From assembly GCA_965221345.1 (NCBI GenBank), contig CBDCSD010000002.1, forward strand, positions 1,054,001-1,118,000: 64,000 nt of DNA, in the 5' to 3' direction. Made by a program: the position numbers and the translations under genes. Under the pieces are notes generated by a model. It saw only the letters and a program-made list of their open reading frames with translations. It searched no databases and was not told where the DNA came from. Shown here piece by piece: positions 18,973-28,062 of the stretch; position 1 is the stretch's first letter; every line of letters starts with the position of its first letter. The DNA is from Bin5 sp965221345 (lineage in GTDB: Bacteria; Chloroflexota; Anaerolineae; Caldilineales; Caldilineaceae).

Positions 18973-19716
18973 ATGAGAGACTCAGGGCAGGTGCTGGCCG
19001 GGAAGGTGGCTTTGATCACGGGCGGTGGGCGGGGCATCGGGCGGGCGATCGCGATCGCTTTCGCGGGCGCGGGGGCAGCCGTATGTTGCGCGGCCCGCAC
19101 ACGTTCGGAAATTGAAGCCGTAGTTGGCGAGATCGAGGCGGCCGGGGGACAGGCGCTAGCGGTGACCACCGACGTGGCCGACCTGGCATCGGTGCAAAAG
19201 GCCGTTGACGAGACCGCGGCGCGCTTCGGCGGCCTGGACATTCTGGTCATCAACGCCGGCGTCTCGCCGGGGAGGAGCGAGGTGGCCGAGAGCGAACCGG
19301 CCGCTTGGAGCCAGACGATCGCGATCAATCTGACCGGCGCATACCACTGTGCGAGGGCGGCCATTCCCCATCTCAAGGCGCGCGGCGGGGGCAAGATCAT
19401 TACGATCGGCTCGGGGATGGGGCACCGCGGCGCGCCAGGCTCGTCGGCCTACAGTGTTTCCAAGGCTGGGCTGTGGATGTTGACGCGTGTGCTGGGGCAG
19501 GAGTTGCGCGGGGACAACATCAGCGTCAACGAACTGATTCCGGGGCCGGTAAACACGGCGATGATGCCCGGCCCGGCCGCGCGCGAGCCCGGCACATTCG
19601 ATGGCGAGTGGTTCAAAGAACCAGAGGAGGTCGTGCCGCTGGCGTTGTTTCTCGCGAGCGCGCCGGACGGCGGGCAGACTGCGCAGAGCTTCAGTTTGAT
19701 GCGCCGCGATGTTTAG
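18973..19716 (+). CDS. short-chain dehydrogenase/reductase
   Basis: 247 residues, classical SDR size. Visible motifs: cofactor loop TGGGRGIGRA, DVADLAS, NAGVSPG, the catalytic serine region IGSGMGHRG and YSVSK with the catalytic Tyr and Lys. GGGAGGT lies eight bases before the ATG. Family members reduce or oxidise many alcohols, sugars and 3-oxoacyl groups; substrate not predictable. It overlaps the convergent oxidoreductase gene by four bases. Both may belong to a small sugar or polyol catabolic cluster with pdxA. Confidence 0.88.
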   Translation: MRDSGQVLAGKVALITGGGRGIGRAIAIAFAGAGAAVCCAARTRSEIEAVVGEIEAAGGQALAVTTDVADLASVQKAVDETAARFGGLDILVINAGVSPGRSEVAESEPAAWSQTIAINLTGAYHCARAAIPHLKARGGGKIITIGSGMGHRGAPGSSAYSVSKAGLWMLTRVLGQELRGDNISVNELIPGPVNTAMMPGPAAREPGTFDGEWFKEPEEVVPLALFLASAPDGGQTAQSFSLMRRDV

Positions 19717-20732
19717 CTTAACGACACCCACGATCCCTCGTCTGCCGCTGTGTACATGGCCGCCATGACGGCGCTGCGGTAGGCGGCTTCGCGGGCGCCT
19801 ACGAGCGGGACGGACGCCCTTGCGGACGGGTCCTGCGCGTTGAGCGCGTCGAGGAAGAGGTCGAAGGCGTGGGGCCAGGCGGGGGGCAGGTCGGTCCAGG
19901 GATGTTGGCCGTCGGCGCCCTCCAGATTGGCGCTGGTGATGTACAGATCGCTGCGGTTGTGAATGTAGGCATGGCCTTCGGTTCCGCTGATTTCGGCGGT
20001 GATCGGTTCGGCCACGTCCACCCAGGCGGCGGCGAGCGAACCAATTGCGCCGCTGCTGAAACAGAAGAGCGCCTCGCCGGTCTCGTCACAGTCGGGGCCG
20101 TATTTTTCGAGCACCGACCGCAGGGTGGCGGTCACTCTGTCGACGTCGCCCAGCATCCACAGCATCAGGTCGAGCGCGTGCGTGCCCAGGTCGCCGAAAG
20201 CGCCGACACCGGCCTGCTGCATGTCGGTCATCCACAGATAGTCGGGGGTGAAGATATCGCGCATCGCGCCGGAATGACAGTTGATGAAGCGGGCGCGGGT
20301 GATCTGGCCGAAGACGCCGTTCGCGACCATATCCTTGAGGGCTTGGTGGACAGGGATGCCGCGGCTGAAGTAGCCGGTCTGAAAGAGGACGCCGGCCTGT
20401 TCGATGGCCGCGGCCATGCGGTTGGCGTCCTGCGCGCCGATTCCCAGCGGCTTTTCCACGAACATATGCTTGCCGGCCGCGGCCGCGGCGGCGACCAGTG
20501 GCTCGTGCTGGTCGGTCTCCGAGCAGATGATGACGCCGTCGATGGCGGCGTCGTTCCAGATGGCGTCTACGTTGTCGAGGGCGGGCGCGCCGAGCTGGGC
20601 GCTGCAGGTGTGGGCGCGAGCCGGGTCGCGGTCCCAGACGGCGATGGTGCTGACATCGGCGCGGGCTTGCAGGCGCTTGACGAAGCCGGGTGTGTGGATG
20701 TGGGCGCAGCCAACCAGTGCAATGTTTGCCAT
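19713..20732 (-). CDS. Gfo/Idh/MocA family oxidoreductase
   Basis: 339 residues. The N-terminal Rossmann fold (ANIALVGCAHIHTPGFVKRL; the glycine pattern is GCAHIH rather than the common GxGxxG) is followed by AAAAGKHMFVEKPLGIGAQD, in which EKP is the family hallmark, and DLGTHALDLMLWMLGD with the usual active-site His. Members act on sugars, inositols and related compounds with NAD(P). It is convergent with the SDR gene and divergent from pdxA. The substrate cannot be told from sequence. Confidence 0.88.
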   Translation of the reverse strand: MANIALVGCAHIHTPGFVKRLQARADVSTIAVWDRDPARAHTCSAQLGAPALDNVDAIWNDAAIDGVIICSETDQHEPLVAAAAAAGKHMFVEKPLGIGAQDANRMAAAIEQAGVLFQTGYFSRGIPVHQALKDMVANGVFGQITRARFINCHSGAMRDIFTPDYLWMTDMQQAGVGAFGDLGTHALDLMLWMLGDVDRVTATLRSVLEKYGPDCDETGEALFCFSSGAIGSLAAAWVDVAEPITAEISGTEGHAYIHNRSDLYITSANLEGADGQHPWTDLPPAWPHAFDLFLDALNAQDPSARASVPLVGAREAAYRSAVMAAMYTAADEGSWVSLS

Positions 20733-21057
20733 GAAGAGATTCTCCGGGTGAGTGTTTGGCTGCCGCTGCTGCCAGCAGTTGGGACGGTTGGCGGCAACCG
20801 GATCAGAGCAGTTCAGAGCGCCCGTCTGGGCGCACGTCCATAGTGTAGCGGATCAGCGGGCAACGCGCTATCGGCGCGCCAGGCTGCGCGCGTCCAGGGG
20901 CACGATGGCGGCGCTGCCAGGGCTGGCGCTGGGGTATGTTTTGCGGGCGCAGGCGGGGGTGATAGCATCAATTTTGCGGCGCGCAGGCAGAACGGCGTGT
21001 CAGGGCAATCCTCTGTTCATATAGATCGGAGTTCAGACAACTGGGAAGGTGTGAACC
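20733..21057. other. intergenic region between divergent genes
   Basis: 325 bp between the oxidoreductase (leftward) and pdxA (rightward). It must hold both promoters, but no convincing consensus pair, operator or hairpin was seen. Confidence 0.4.
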
Positions 21058-22059
21058 GTGGCTGACAACCGTCCAAGACTGGCAATCACGATAGGCGACC
21101 CGGCCGGCATCGGGCCGGAGGTGGTTCTGAAGGCATTGCAGCATCGAGAGGTGTTCGCCACCTGCCGGCCGCTCGTGATCGGCGACCAGGGCGTCCTCGA
21201 CAGGGCGGCGGCGTGGCTGGAAATCCGGCCCCGGTATGAACGCATCGTTGATGTCGGCGGCGGCAAATATGAAGAGGGAACGGTCCCGCTGCAGGATCTG
21301 GCGAACGTCGAGTTGGCCGAGGCGCCGGTGGGGCAGGTGAGCGCCGGCGCGGGGCGGGCCGCGGTCGAATATGTGACACATGCCTGCGATCTCGCGTTGG
21401 CCGGGCAGGTGGAGGCGCTGGTGACCGCGCCTTTGAACAAAGAAGCGATGCACAGGGCCGGCTTCCTGTATCCAGGCCATACCGAGCTGCTGGCGGAGCG
21501 CACCGGGGCTGAACGGGTGTCGATGCTGCTGGTGGGGCCCAATCTGCGGGTCGTGCATGTGAGTACGCACGTTGCGCTGGAGGAGGCGATCCGCCGGGTC
21601 ACGCCTGCGCGGGTGCTGGAGGTGATCGAGCTGGCCTACCACTCCTGCCGGACGCTGGGGATCGAGGCGCCGCGGATCGCGGTCGCGGGGCTGAACCCCC
21701 ACGCCAGCGAAAACGGGCTGTTTGGCGTGCAGGAGGAGGAGAATATCCAGCCGGCCATCGAAATGGCGCGCGATCGGGGCTGGACGGTCTCTGATCCGCA
21801 ACCGCCGGATACGGTCTTTCTGCGGGCGACGCGGGGCGAGTACGACATCGTGGTGGCTATGTATCACGACCAGGGTCATATTCCGATGAAGCTGCTGGCC
21901 TTTGACAGCGGCGTAAACGTGAGTATTGGCCTGCCGGTGGTGCGCACTTCTGTGGATCACGGCACGGCTTTTGATATCGCGGGGACGGGACGCGCCAGCG
22001 AGGAGAGCATGCTGGCGGCGATACGCGTGGCAGTGACAATGACAAAGGCTAACGACTAA
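21058..22059 (+). CDS. pdxA: 4-hydroxythreonine-4-phosphate dehydrogenase family (PdxA/PdxA2)
   Basis: 333 residues. Signatures: ITIGDPAGIGPEVVLKAL at the N-terminus, VTAPLNKEAMHRAGF, the metal-binding GHTELLAERT, and GLNPHASENGLFGVQEEE. PdxA oxidises 4-phosphohydroxythreonine in pyridoxal phosphate synthesis. The closely related PdxA2 acts on four-carbon sugar acid phosphates in catabolic clusters; the neighbouring SDR and Gfo/Idh/MocA genes make that role possible. Start is GTG with GGAAGG upstream. No other vitamin B6 gene is nearby, so the physiological role is open. Confidence 0.9.
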   Translation: MADNRPRLAITIGDPAGIGPEVVLKALQHREVFATCRPLVIGDQGVLDRAAAWLEIRPRYERIVDVGGGKYEEGTVPLQDLANVELAEAPVGQVSAGAGRAAVEYVTHACDLALAGQVEALVTAPLNKEAMHRAGFLYPGHTELLAERTGAERVSMLLVGPNLRVVHVSTHVALEEAIRRVTPARVLEVIELAYHSCRTLGIEAPRIAVAGLNPHASENGLFGVQEEENIQPAIEMARDRGWTVSDPQPPDTVFLRATRGEYDIVVAMYHDQGHIPMKLLAFDSGVNVSIGLPVVRTSVDHGTAFDIAGTGRASEESMLAAIRVAVTMTKAND

Positions 22060-22302
22060 GGGGTTAGGTTCTTTTGGCGATTGCCTAAACCGCGAACTGC
22101 AGGGTCGAACTGCGGTTAATCCGCGAAGAAACGCGAAGGGGCGCGAAGAAAACCCTTTGTTGTTGGCGCGCATGATGGTCATTTCGCCAAAATCACGCTA
22201 AGAGCCAACAGACTGGGCTTGCGGCCGCCTTTCCTTTGTCAAAGTTCAAACATTGTCTTCCAATTGTCAGAGAGTCCAAGTAAGACAGGTGGATCGCGGA
22301 GT

Positions 22303-23445
22303 CTACTGAAAACTGTCGAAGACTTGGCCGAGGCGGCGGATGCCCTCTTCGATTTCGGGTTTGGCGTAGTGGGCGAAACAGAGGCGCAGGCAGTGGCCGA
22401 GACCGCCGACGCTGGAGCAGCGGGGACCGGGCAGAAAGCCGACTTTGGCGCCGTCGGCAGCATTGAGCAGTGCGGTGGTGTCGATGTTGTCGGGGCAAGT
22501 GAGCCAGAAGAAGAAGCCGCCGGCGGGAACGGTCCAGGTCGCGCGGTCGCCGATGTGCTTGTGCAGGGCGGCGTCCATGGCGGCAACCCGCTGGCGGTAG
22601 GCGCGGCGCAGCTCGTCCAGATAGTCCTTCTGCCCGCCCCCTTCCAACGCAACCCGCACCAGATTGGATGTGAATTGGTTGAGTCCGCCGCCGCTGTCGA
22701 CCAGCCCGCTGGCGGCAAAGGCACGCGCCCTTTGCGGCGTTGTCTGCACCCATCCCAGGCGCAGACCCGGCGCCAGGATCTTTGAGAATGAGCCGAGGGA
22801 GAGTACCCGGCCGCTGTCTACATAAGCGGCGAAGGGCGGCGGCGGCGGCGATCCGAAATCGAGGAGATGATAGACTTCGTCGGCGACGATCAGGAAATCA
22901 TGGTCCTCTGCCAGGGCCAGCAACTGCTGGCGGCGGCTATGGGAAAGCGTGCGGCCGGTAGGGTTCTGATAGGTGGGGATCGTGTAGAAAAAGACGGGGC
23001 GGTGGCGAGTGAGCGCCTCTTCAACGGCCGGCAGTGACAGCCCATGTTCATCGGAAGGGATCGGCACAGGGTTGAGCCCGTGATCCTCCTGCAGGATGCG
23101 CAGGGCGAGGAAGTAGCTTGGCTCTTCGACAAAGACGGTATCACCGGGGCGGGTGAAGAGTGTGCAGAGCAGGTTGAGGGCCTGCGACGCGCCAGCGGTG
23201 ACCATCAACTGCTGCGGCTGCACTTCCGTGCCATAGCCGCGGCTGAGAAAGGAGGCGAGCGCCCAGCGGAAGCGGCCGTCTCCCTGTGGGAAGCCGTAAT
23301 TGAGCAGTTCGGTATCGCCTTCGGCGAAACGTTCGGCCGTGACCTGGCGCATCAGGGCATGGGGCAGAAGCGCGAAGTCCGGCTGGCCGATGCCAAAGTT
23401 TATACTGTCTGCGCTGCGGTCGACTTGGGTTGAGCGGTCGTACAT
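22303..23445 (-). CDS. PLP-dependent aminotransferase, class I/II
   Basis: About 380 residues. It has INFGIGQPDF near the start, MVTAGASQALNLLCTLF, YTIPTYQNPTGRTLS, IVADEVYHLLDF, and LGSFSKILAPGLRLGW with the PLP lysine. These fit the 2-aminoadipate/multisubstrate (MocR-like domain without the helix-turn-helix) aminotransferases. The ATG at 23445 is preferred to the 5' extension because the conserved part begins soon after; the region just upstream is a degenerate AGTGATC heptamer stretch. Substrate unknown. It is followed in the same direction after about 240 bp by nothing and preceded by the Crp-like regulator. Confidence 0.85.
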   Translation of the reverse strand: MYDRSTQVDRSADSINFGIGQPDFALLPHALMRQVTAERFAEGDTELLNYGFPQGDGRFRWALASFLSRGYGTEVQPQQLMVTAGASQALNLLCTLFTRPGDTVFVEEPSYFLALRILQEDHGLNPVPIPSDEHGLSLPAVEEALTRHRPVFFYTIPTYQNPTGRTLSHSRRQQLLALAEDHDFLIVADEVYHLLDFGSPPPPPFAAYVDSGRVLSLGSFSKILAPGLRLGWVQTTPQRARAFAASGLVDSGGGLNQFTSNLVRVALEGGGQKDYLDELRRAYRQRVAAMDAALHKHIGDRATWTVPAGGFFFWLTCPDNIDTTALLNAADGAKVGFLPGPRCSSVGGLGHCLRLCFAHYAKPEIEEGIRRLGQVFDSFQ

Positions 23446-23542
23446 GGCAGTGGACCACCAGTGATCAGTGACAGTGGGCCGGGCAACCCTGGAATCCACC
23501 GGCAATTCCGGCCACTAACCAATGGATACTGGCCACTGCGGG

Positions 23543-24271
23543 TCAGATATTCTCGTCCAGCAGCTTGATGCGTTTGCTGCCGATGACGGAAATCGCCTCT
23601 CGATCCAGCAGCTTGATGCGCTTGCGTCCGATTTCGATCAGCCCCCGAGATTTGAGATCGTTGAGGACCTGTGTGGCCGTTTCGCGGTAGGTACCGATGC
23701 TTTCGGCCAGGTCCTGGTGGGTGAGGCCGGTCACTTCATCGGACTGCTGTTCGTCGGATAGGCGCAGGAGCAGATTGGCGAGACGGGCAGGTATGCCCTT
23801 GAAGGCCATGTTTTCGAGGCTCTCTTCCGCCTCTTGCAGGCGTTGGCCGGTGATCTCGAGGATGCGCAGGGCGACCTGGGGCTTGCTGAGGATAAGCCGC
23901 TCCAGGTCGGTGCGGCTCATGACACAGATCAGGCAGTCATCTATGGCTTCGGCAAAGGTGTTGTGCATCTTCGTGCCCAGCAGGGCCATCTCGCCGAAGA
24001 GCGTATGAGGGCCAAGAGTTGTGATGACCAGTTTTTTGCCTTCAGGGCTGATGCGATAGAGTTGCACCCGGCCATCCTTCAAAATGAAAAGGACTTCACC
24101 CGGCTCCTCCGGGCGATAGAAGACCCGCCCCTTACGCACGGTGCTCATCGTCGTAATCCGATTCAACTCTTCCATCTCTCTGGATGTCAGGTCCTGAAAG
24201 ACCATCAGTTCGGAGAGAAACTTCATCTTTTCCGCCGGTAGCAGCGCGGCGGACATCTTCATGATCGTCAT
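23543..24271 (-). CDS. Crp/Fnr family transcriptional regulator
   Basis: 242 residues. Residues about 20-135 form the cyclic-nucleotide-binding-like beta roll (GEVLFILKDGRVQLYRIS, GPHTLFGEMALLG), followed by the dimerisation helix and a winged helix (LTHQDLAESIGTYRETATQVLNDL) at the C-terminus. FNR cysteines are absent. The last residues are oddly duplicated: IGRKRIKLLDREAIS is followed by IGSKRIKLLDENI, encoded by a direct repeat of about 30 bp spaced 48 bp. Divergent from the protease-deacetylase gene, so it may control it; that is only a guess. Confidence 0.9.
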   Translation of the reverse strand: MTIMKMSAALLPAEKMKFLSELMVFQDLTSREMEELNRITTMSTVRKGRVFYRPEEPGEVLFILKDGRVQLYRISPEGKKLVITTLGPHTLFGEMALLGTKMHNTFAEAIDDCLICVMSRTDLERLILSKPQVALRILEITGQRLQEAEESLENMAFKGIPARLANLLLRLSDEQQSDEVTGLTHQDLAESIGTYRETATQVLNDLKSRGLIEIGRKRIKLLDREAISVIGSKRIKLLDENI

Positions 24272-24385
24272 CTTAGGTCTCTCCTCGCCCGCCGCGGGTC
24301 TGGCACGTTCGGCGGCCTCGGTTACCGGTCGTCAGTTTCTGGCGCATGTTCATTATACGTGTAGGGGCAAAATAATCAACCTTTT

Positions 24386-24415
24386 TTGGCGCTCTTCTTC
24401 CGATTTTGGTAAAAT
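24386..24415 (+). promoter_or_regulatory. candidate promoter giving a leaderless transcript
   Basis: TTGGCG (24386-24391), 18 bp spacer, TAAAAT (24410-24415). The ATG of the next gene begins at 24422, where transcription would be expected to start, and no Shine-Dalgarno is present. Confidence 0.4.
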
Positions 24416-24421
24416 GCAGCC

Positions 24422-26536
24422 ATGAAATTGCGCTCTCCCCGGCCATCTTTGCGACAATCCGTTTCCACCGCGCCCCTCTCGAGCAGGGGCGTAATTGGTG
24501 CTGGCGCCCAGCACAGATCAGTTCCGAAGCGGACCGGCAGATTGGCCGCGCTGCGTCGCAGGCTTGGCTCGTACGGCGGCCTCAGCATCCTGTCCATTCT
24601 GGCGCCGCTTGTGATTCTGATGTCGTGCAGTCGTGTCGCAGCGCCGGAGCCGGCGGCCCCCACAGAGGTACCAACGCCAGTCAGTGGCCAGGGGTCAGTA
24701 GCTGTCGGGACACCGGTGGCCAATGAGGGCGCCTCCTACGCCGCTAACAGCTTGAGACTGGCAGTCCGTGCCAACGCCGCGGGAGGTGAGCGAGTTGCGC
24801 TCTCCGGGCCTGCGGTCCGAGCAGACACGGTGGGGGACGGGCAGACGGGTAAGATCCTGGTCGCGACAACCACGGTGACGGACACGGCCGAAATCGAGGC
24901 GACACCACCGCCGCCCGCGGTACTGGAGGGACAGATCGTTGGCGGCGAGACAGCCGCGCCCGGTGCCTGGCCGTGGATCGTCGCCCTCCAGGCCTTCACC
25001 GAGCCCGGCTACCACACCTTCTGCGGGGCGTCCCTGGTCGCTTCCAGTTGGGTGCTGACGGCTGCCCACTGCGTTGTGAATGCCACGCCGGATCAGATTG
25101 TAGCGACAGTTGGCCCTTACAGGCTCGACAGCGGTCAGGGGCAGAAAGTGGGGGTTGACCGTATTGTCCTGCATCCTCGCTACGGATTCGACTTTGCCCA
25201 CGACTTCGCCCACGACCTCGCGCTTCTTCATCTGTCACAGCCGGTAGAGGCCGAGCTGGTCACGCTGCTGGAGGCTGACAGCCTGGAGCTGGCCGCGCCG
25301 GGCACGCTGGGAACGGTGATTGGCTGGGGCGCGCTTTCCGAAAACAGTGAGCAGGGCTGGCTCTCGTATGATTTGCAGCAGGTGGAGCTCCCGATCGTGT
25401 CGGAGGAAGATTGCACCAACTCGATGGGCAGGATGATCACCGAAAACATGCTGTGCGCCGGATACGAGGAAGGGGGCAAGGATGCCTGCCACGGCGACAG
25501 CGGGAGCCCCCTGGTGGTGCCGGACGGCGATGGCGGCTGGCAGCTGGCGGGGCTTGTGAGCTTTGGCATCGGCTGCGCACGACCGACGTTTTATGGTGTC
25601 TATACGCGGGTGACCCAATACCATGACTGGATTTTGGCGCAGATCATCCGGCAGGAAACGGCCGAGGAGCGTGAGCCGACCGTGATCATGCTGCCCGCTG
25701 TGTATAGCGACGCGGCTGTCATTTTGCTGCCCGCCGTTCACAATGGGCCGGCCGAGGAGCCGACACGCATTGTGCCGCCAAAACCGCCGCCGATTCCCGA
25801 TGAATGGATACGGCAGTCGCGAGCGCCGATTCCCGACGGTTGGATACGGCAGACGCGGGCGCCGATTCTGATGTATCACTATGTGAGCGTGCCGCCGGCG
25901 GGGTCAAATGTGTACCGGCAGGACCTGTCGGTAACTCCCGACCTGTTCAGGAGCCATCTGCAAGCTCTGGATGACGCCGGGTACACGACGATCAGCATGT
26001 ATGAGCTCGTAAGGCATCTGAACCAGGGCACGCCCCTGCCGGAGAAGCCGGTCATTCTCACCTTTGACGATGGCTACCGCGACAACTACGAGAACGCGTT
26101 GCCGTTGTTGCAGGAGTTTGGCAAGACGGCGATGTTTTTTGTGGTGACCGACTATATTGACGCGGGAAATCCGCTCTATCTGTCGTGGGATATGGCGCGG
26201 GAGATGCAGGCCGGCGGCATGCACATCGAGTCCCATGGGCGCAATCACGCCAGTTTGCGGAATCGAAACGATGATTACCTGGTCTGGCAGGCTCTAGGGA
26301 GCGCGGAAACGATCGAGTATGAGCTTGGGGTACGGCCGCGCTTCATTACATACCCGTTTGGCCACTTCGACAGTAACACGATCCGTATTTTCGAGAGCGC
26401 GGGTTTCTGGGGGGGCGTGACGATCAATGCCGGAGCCACGCACTCGACCGACAATCCGTACCAGTTGAAGCGGGTGCGCGTGCGGGGGACGACGACCGCG
26501 GCGGAGTTGTTGTATTTATTGGAGTTGGATTGGTGA
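24422..26536 (+). CDS. lipoprotein fusing a trypsin-like protease to a polysaccharide deacetylase
   Basis: 704 residues. A membrane segment ending LVILMSC looks like a lipobox (Cys about residue 69), preceded by a long basic leader. The S1 protease domain starts at IVGGETAAPGAWPW and has the full triad: His216 (TAAHC), Asp265 (HDLALL), Ser360 (GDSGSP). A proline-rich linker with a repeated IPDxWIRQxRAPI unit joins it to a NodB/CE4 deacetylase domain: TFDDGY (Asp549, Asp550), HGRNH (His605, His609) and RPRFITYPFG. The domain would cleave N-acetyl groups from cell-wall or exopolysaccharide sugars. IVGG at the protease start suggests activation by cleavage. The combination is unusual. Confidence 0.9.
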   Translation: MKLRSPRPSLRQSVSTAPLSSRGVIGAGAQHRSVPKRTGRLAALRRRLGSYGGLSILSILAPLVILMSCSRVAAPEPAAPTEVPTPVSGQGSVAVGTPVANEGASYAANSLRLAVRANAAGGERVALSGPAVRADTVGDGQTGKILVATTTVTDTAEIEATPPPPAVLEGQIVGGETAAPGAWPWIVALQAFTEPGYHTFCGASLVASSWVLTAAHCVVNATPDQIVATVGPYRLDSGQGQKVGVDRIVLHPRYGFDFAHDFAHDLALLHLSQPVEAELVTLLEADSLELAAPGTLGTVIGWGALSENSEQGWLSYDLQQVELPIVSEEDCTNSMGRMITENMLCAGYEEGGKDACHGDSGSPLVVPDGDGGWQLAGLVSFGIGCARPTFYGVYTRVTQYHDWILAQIIRQETAEEREPTVIMLPAVYSDAAVILLPAVHNGPAEEPTRIVPPKPPPIPDEWIRQSRAPIPDGWIRQTRAPILMYHYVSVPPAGSNVYRQDLSVTPDLFRSHLQALDDAGYTTISMYELVRHLNQGTPLPEKPVILTFDDGYRDNYENALPLLQEFGKTAMFFVVTDYIDAGNPLYLSWDMAREMQAGGMHIESHGRNHASLRNRNDDYLVWQALGSAETIEYELGVRPRFITYPFGHFDSNTIRIFESAGFWGGVTINAGATHSTDNPYQLKRVRVRGTTTAAELLYLLELDW

Positions 26537-26538
26537 AA

Positions 26539-26603
26539 GGTCAGTGGTCAGTGGTCAGTGGTCAGTGGTCAGTGGTCAGTGGTCAGTGGTCAGTGGTCAG
26601 TGA
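26539..26603 (+). repeat. heptanucleotide tandem array (GGTCAGT)n
   Basis: About nine near-perfect copies, beginning three bases after the deacetylase stop codon. Confidence 0.95.
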
Positions 26604-26635
26604 GGTCGCTGGCGTCAGGGGCTGGGGCGCAGGCT

Positions 26636-26809
26636 GATCTGATGCGCGCATACCGAGCCAGCTTCATCGCCCATGTCGTCACCGGCAAGCTGGCGTGCCC
26701 GTGGTCGCTGCGTGCGCCGGAGGAGATCTGGGCTGATCTACGGGCGCTGGAGGTGGAGGCGGAGGGTTTTTGGAGGAGATTTGGGGTGGGGCAGCTGGTC
26801 TCAAATTGA
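26636..26809 (+). pseudogene. C-terminal tail of a type I restriction specificity subunit (HsdS)
   Basis: The frame reads LMRAYRASFIAHVVTGKLA, which closely follows the usual HsdS ending (LREYRTxLIADVVTGKLD), then about 35 more residues to a stop. The rest of the subunit is missing; the preceding frame is heptamer repeat. It precedes a broken HsdR-N-like gene, so a type I restriction locus probably once lay here. Confidence 0.5.
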
Positions 26810-26971
26810 ACTCACCTTGAAATCTTGCACGACAGATTGACGCCAACTGGCGTAGGGGACGGTTCAGTTTCCGGCGTTTCCCGTTTAGGGGCAACCCCCA
26901 TCCAATCCGCGACCGATAATGAGCGGTGAGGTGAAGACACCGGTCTATTTCTACTCAGGAGAAACGAGAGC

Positions 26972-27970
26972 ATGACCGAAACGATTGCTCGTGCGGTTGA
27001 GCAAATCAAGAGCACTGGACTCTTGCGCAGCCTGGACGAATCCGCCACCAAACAGGGGGTGGTTCTGAGACTGCTGTACCTTGCCGGATGGAATACCTTT
27101 GACGTTTCGGAAGTTGTCCCAGAGTACACGGTTGGGAACCGCCGTGTAGACTTTGCGCTCAGGCCCGGTACAGCCAATGCCGTATTCATATAGGTCAAAC
27201 GGCCCGGCGAAAACCTGGAGAGCCACCATCAGCAGCTATTGGAGTATTGCTTTCAGGAAGGAACCGAACTGGCTACGCTGACCAACGGGCGGACATGGTG
27301 GCTCTATCTGCCTTTGCAGCGGGGGAATTGGGACCAGAGACGGTTCCTGACCATTGACCTCGAATCCCAAGACCCCGCCATTATTGAACAACGGTTCATG
27401 GAGTACCTATCCCAGGAAAAGGTGATTAGCGGCCGGGCGGTGAGTGACGCTGAGAATTCGGTGCGGTCGCAGCAGCGAGCAGAGATTATCGATAAGACCA
27501 TCATCGAAGCCTGGAACCAAATCGTCGAAACTCCCGATGAGATTCTGGTTGACTTAATCTCGGAGACTACTGAGCGCATTTGCGGAATGAAGCCTGAACC
27601 GGAGTTGGTTAAGCAGTTTCTGTCACGGCGCGTCAGTCCCCGGCTGGTGCTAAATCAAGAAGGTAACGCTTCGGCAGCGAAGCAGGCGCGCAGGGGAGGG
27701 CAGGGTTCCACGCTTCCGATCACTCTGGATCCGCAGGACTCCTCAGACTTCTTGGGCGCTTTGCTACGCACTAAGGAGGCGTGGCTTGAAGAGTCGTACG
27801 GAGACGGCCGCAAGGAGGTTCAACGTTGGGACGCCTCACGCATGCAGCAGTCTTCGAATGTGATAGGCAACCTCAGAAGCAAGACGCGTTATCGACAGGG
27901 GATGTGGCAGGAATTAGGGATCGTCAGCCTACGAGCAAGCATTGAACGTCCGACAAGCGAAGACGCATGA
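26972..27970 (+). pseudogene. HsdR N-terminal-like PD-(D/E)xK protein with amber codon at the catalytic glutamate
   Basis: A 332-codon frame broken once, by TAG at 27191-27193 (codon 74). Upstream: VVLRLLYLAGWNTFDVSEVV and RRVDFALRPG, the conserved Asp of the fold; then VFI-stop-VKRPGENLESHHQQL, where related proteins have FIEVKRPG. One G-to-T change (GAG to TAG) thus removed the catalytic Glu of the ExK motif. Downstream the frame stays intact for 258 codons, so the loss is recent. The second half has no recognised motif. AGGAGA precedes the ATG. Family members are type I-like restriction or nuclease proteins. Confidence 0.75.
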
Positions 27971-28062
27971 TGTCACCATGTGCTAATGTAAGAACCGGGC
28001 GAGGGGGCGCCTCTATCGATGCATAACGATGCCGATGCGTCAGGCCAGGGGGTGAAAGCGTA

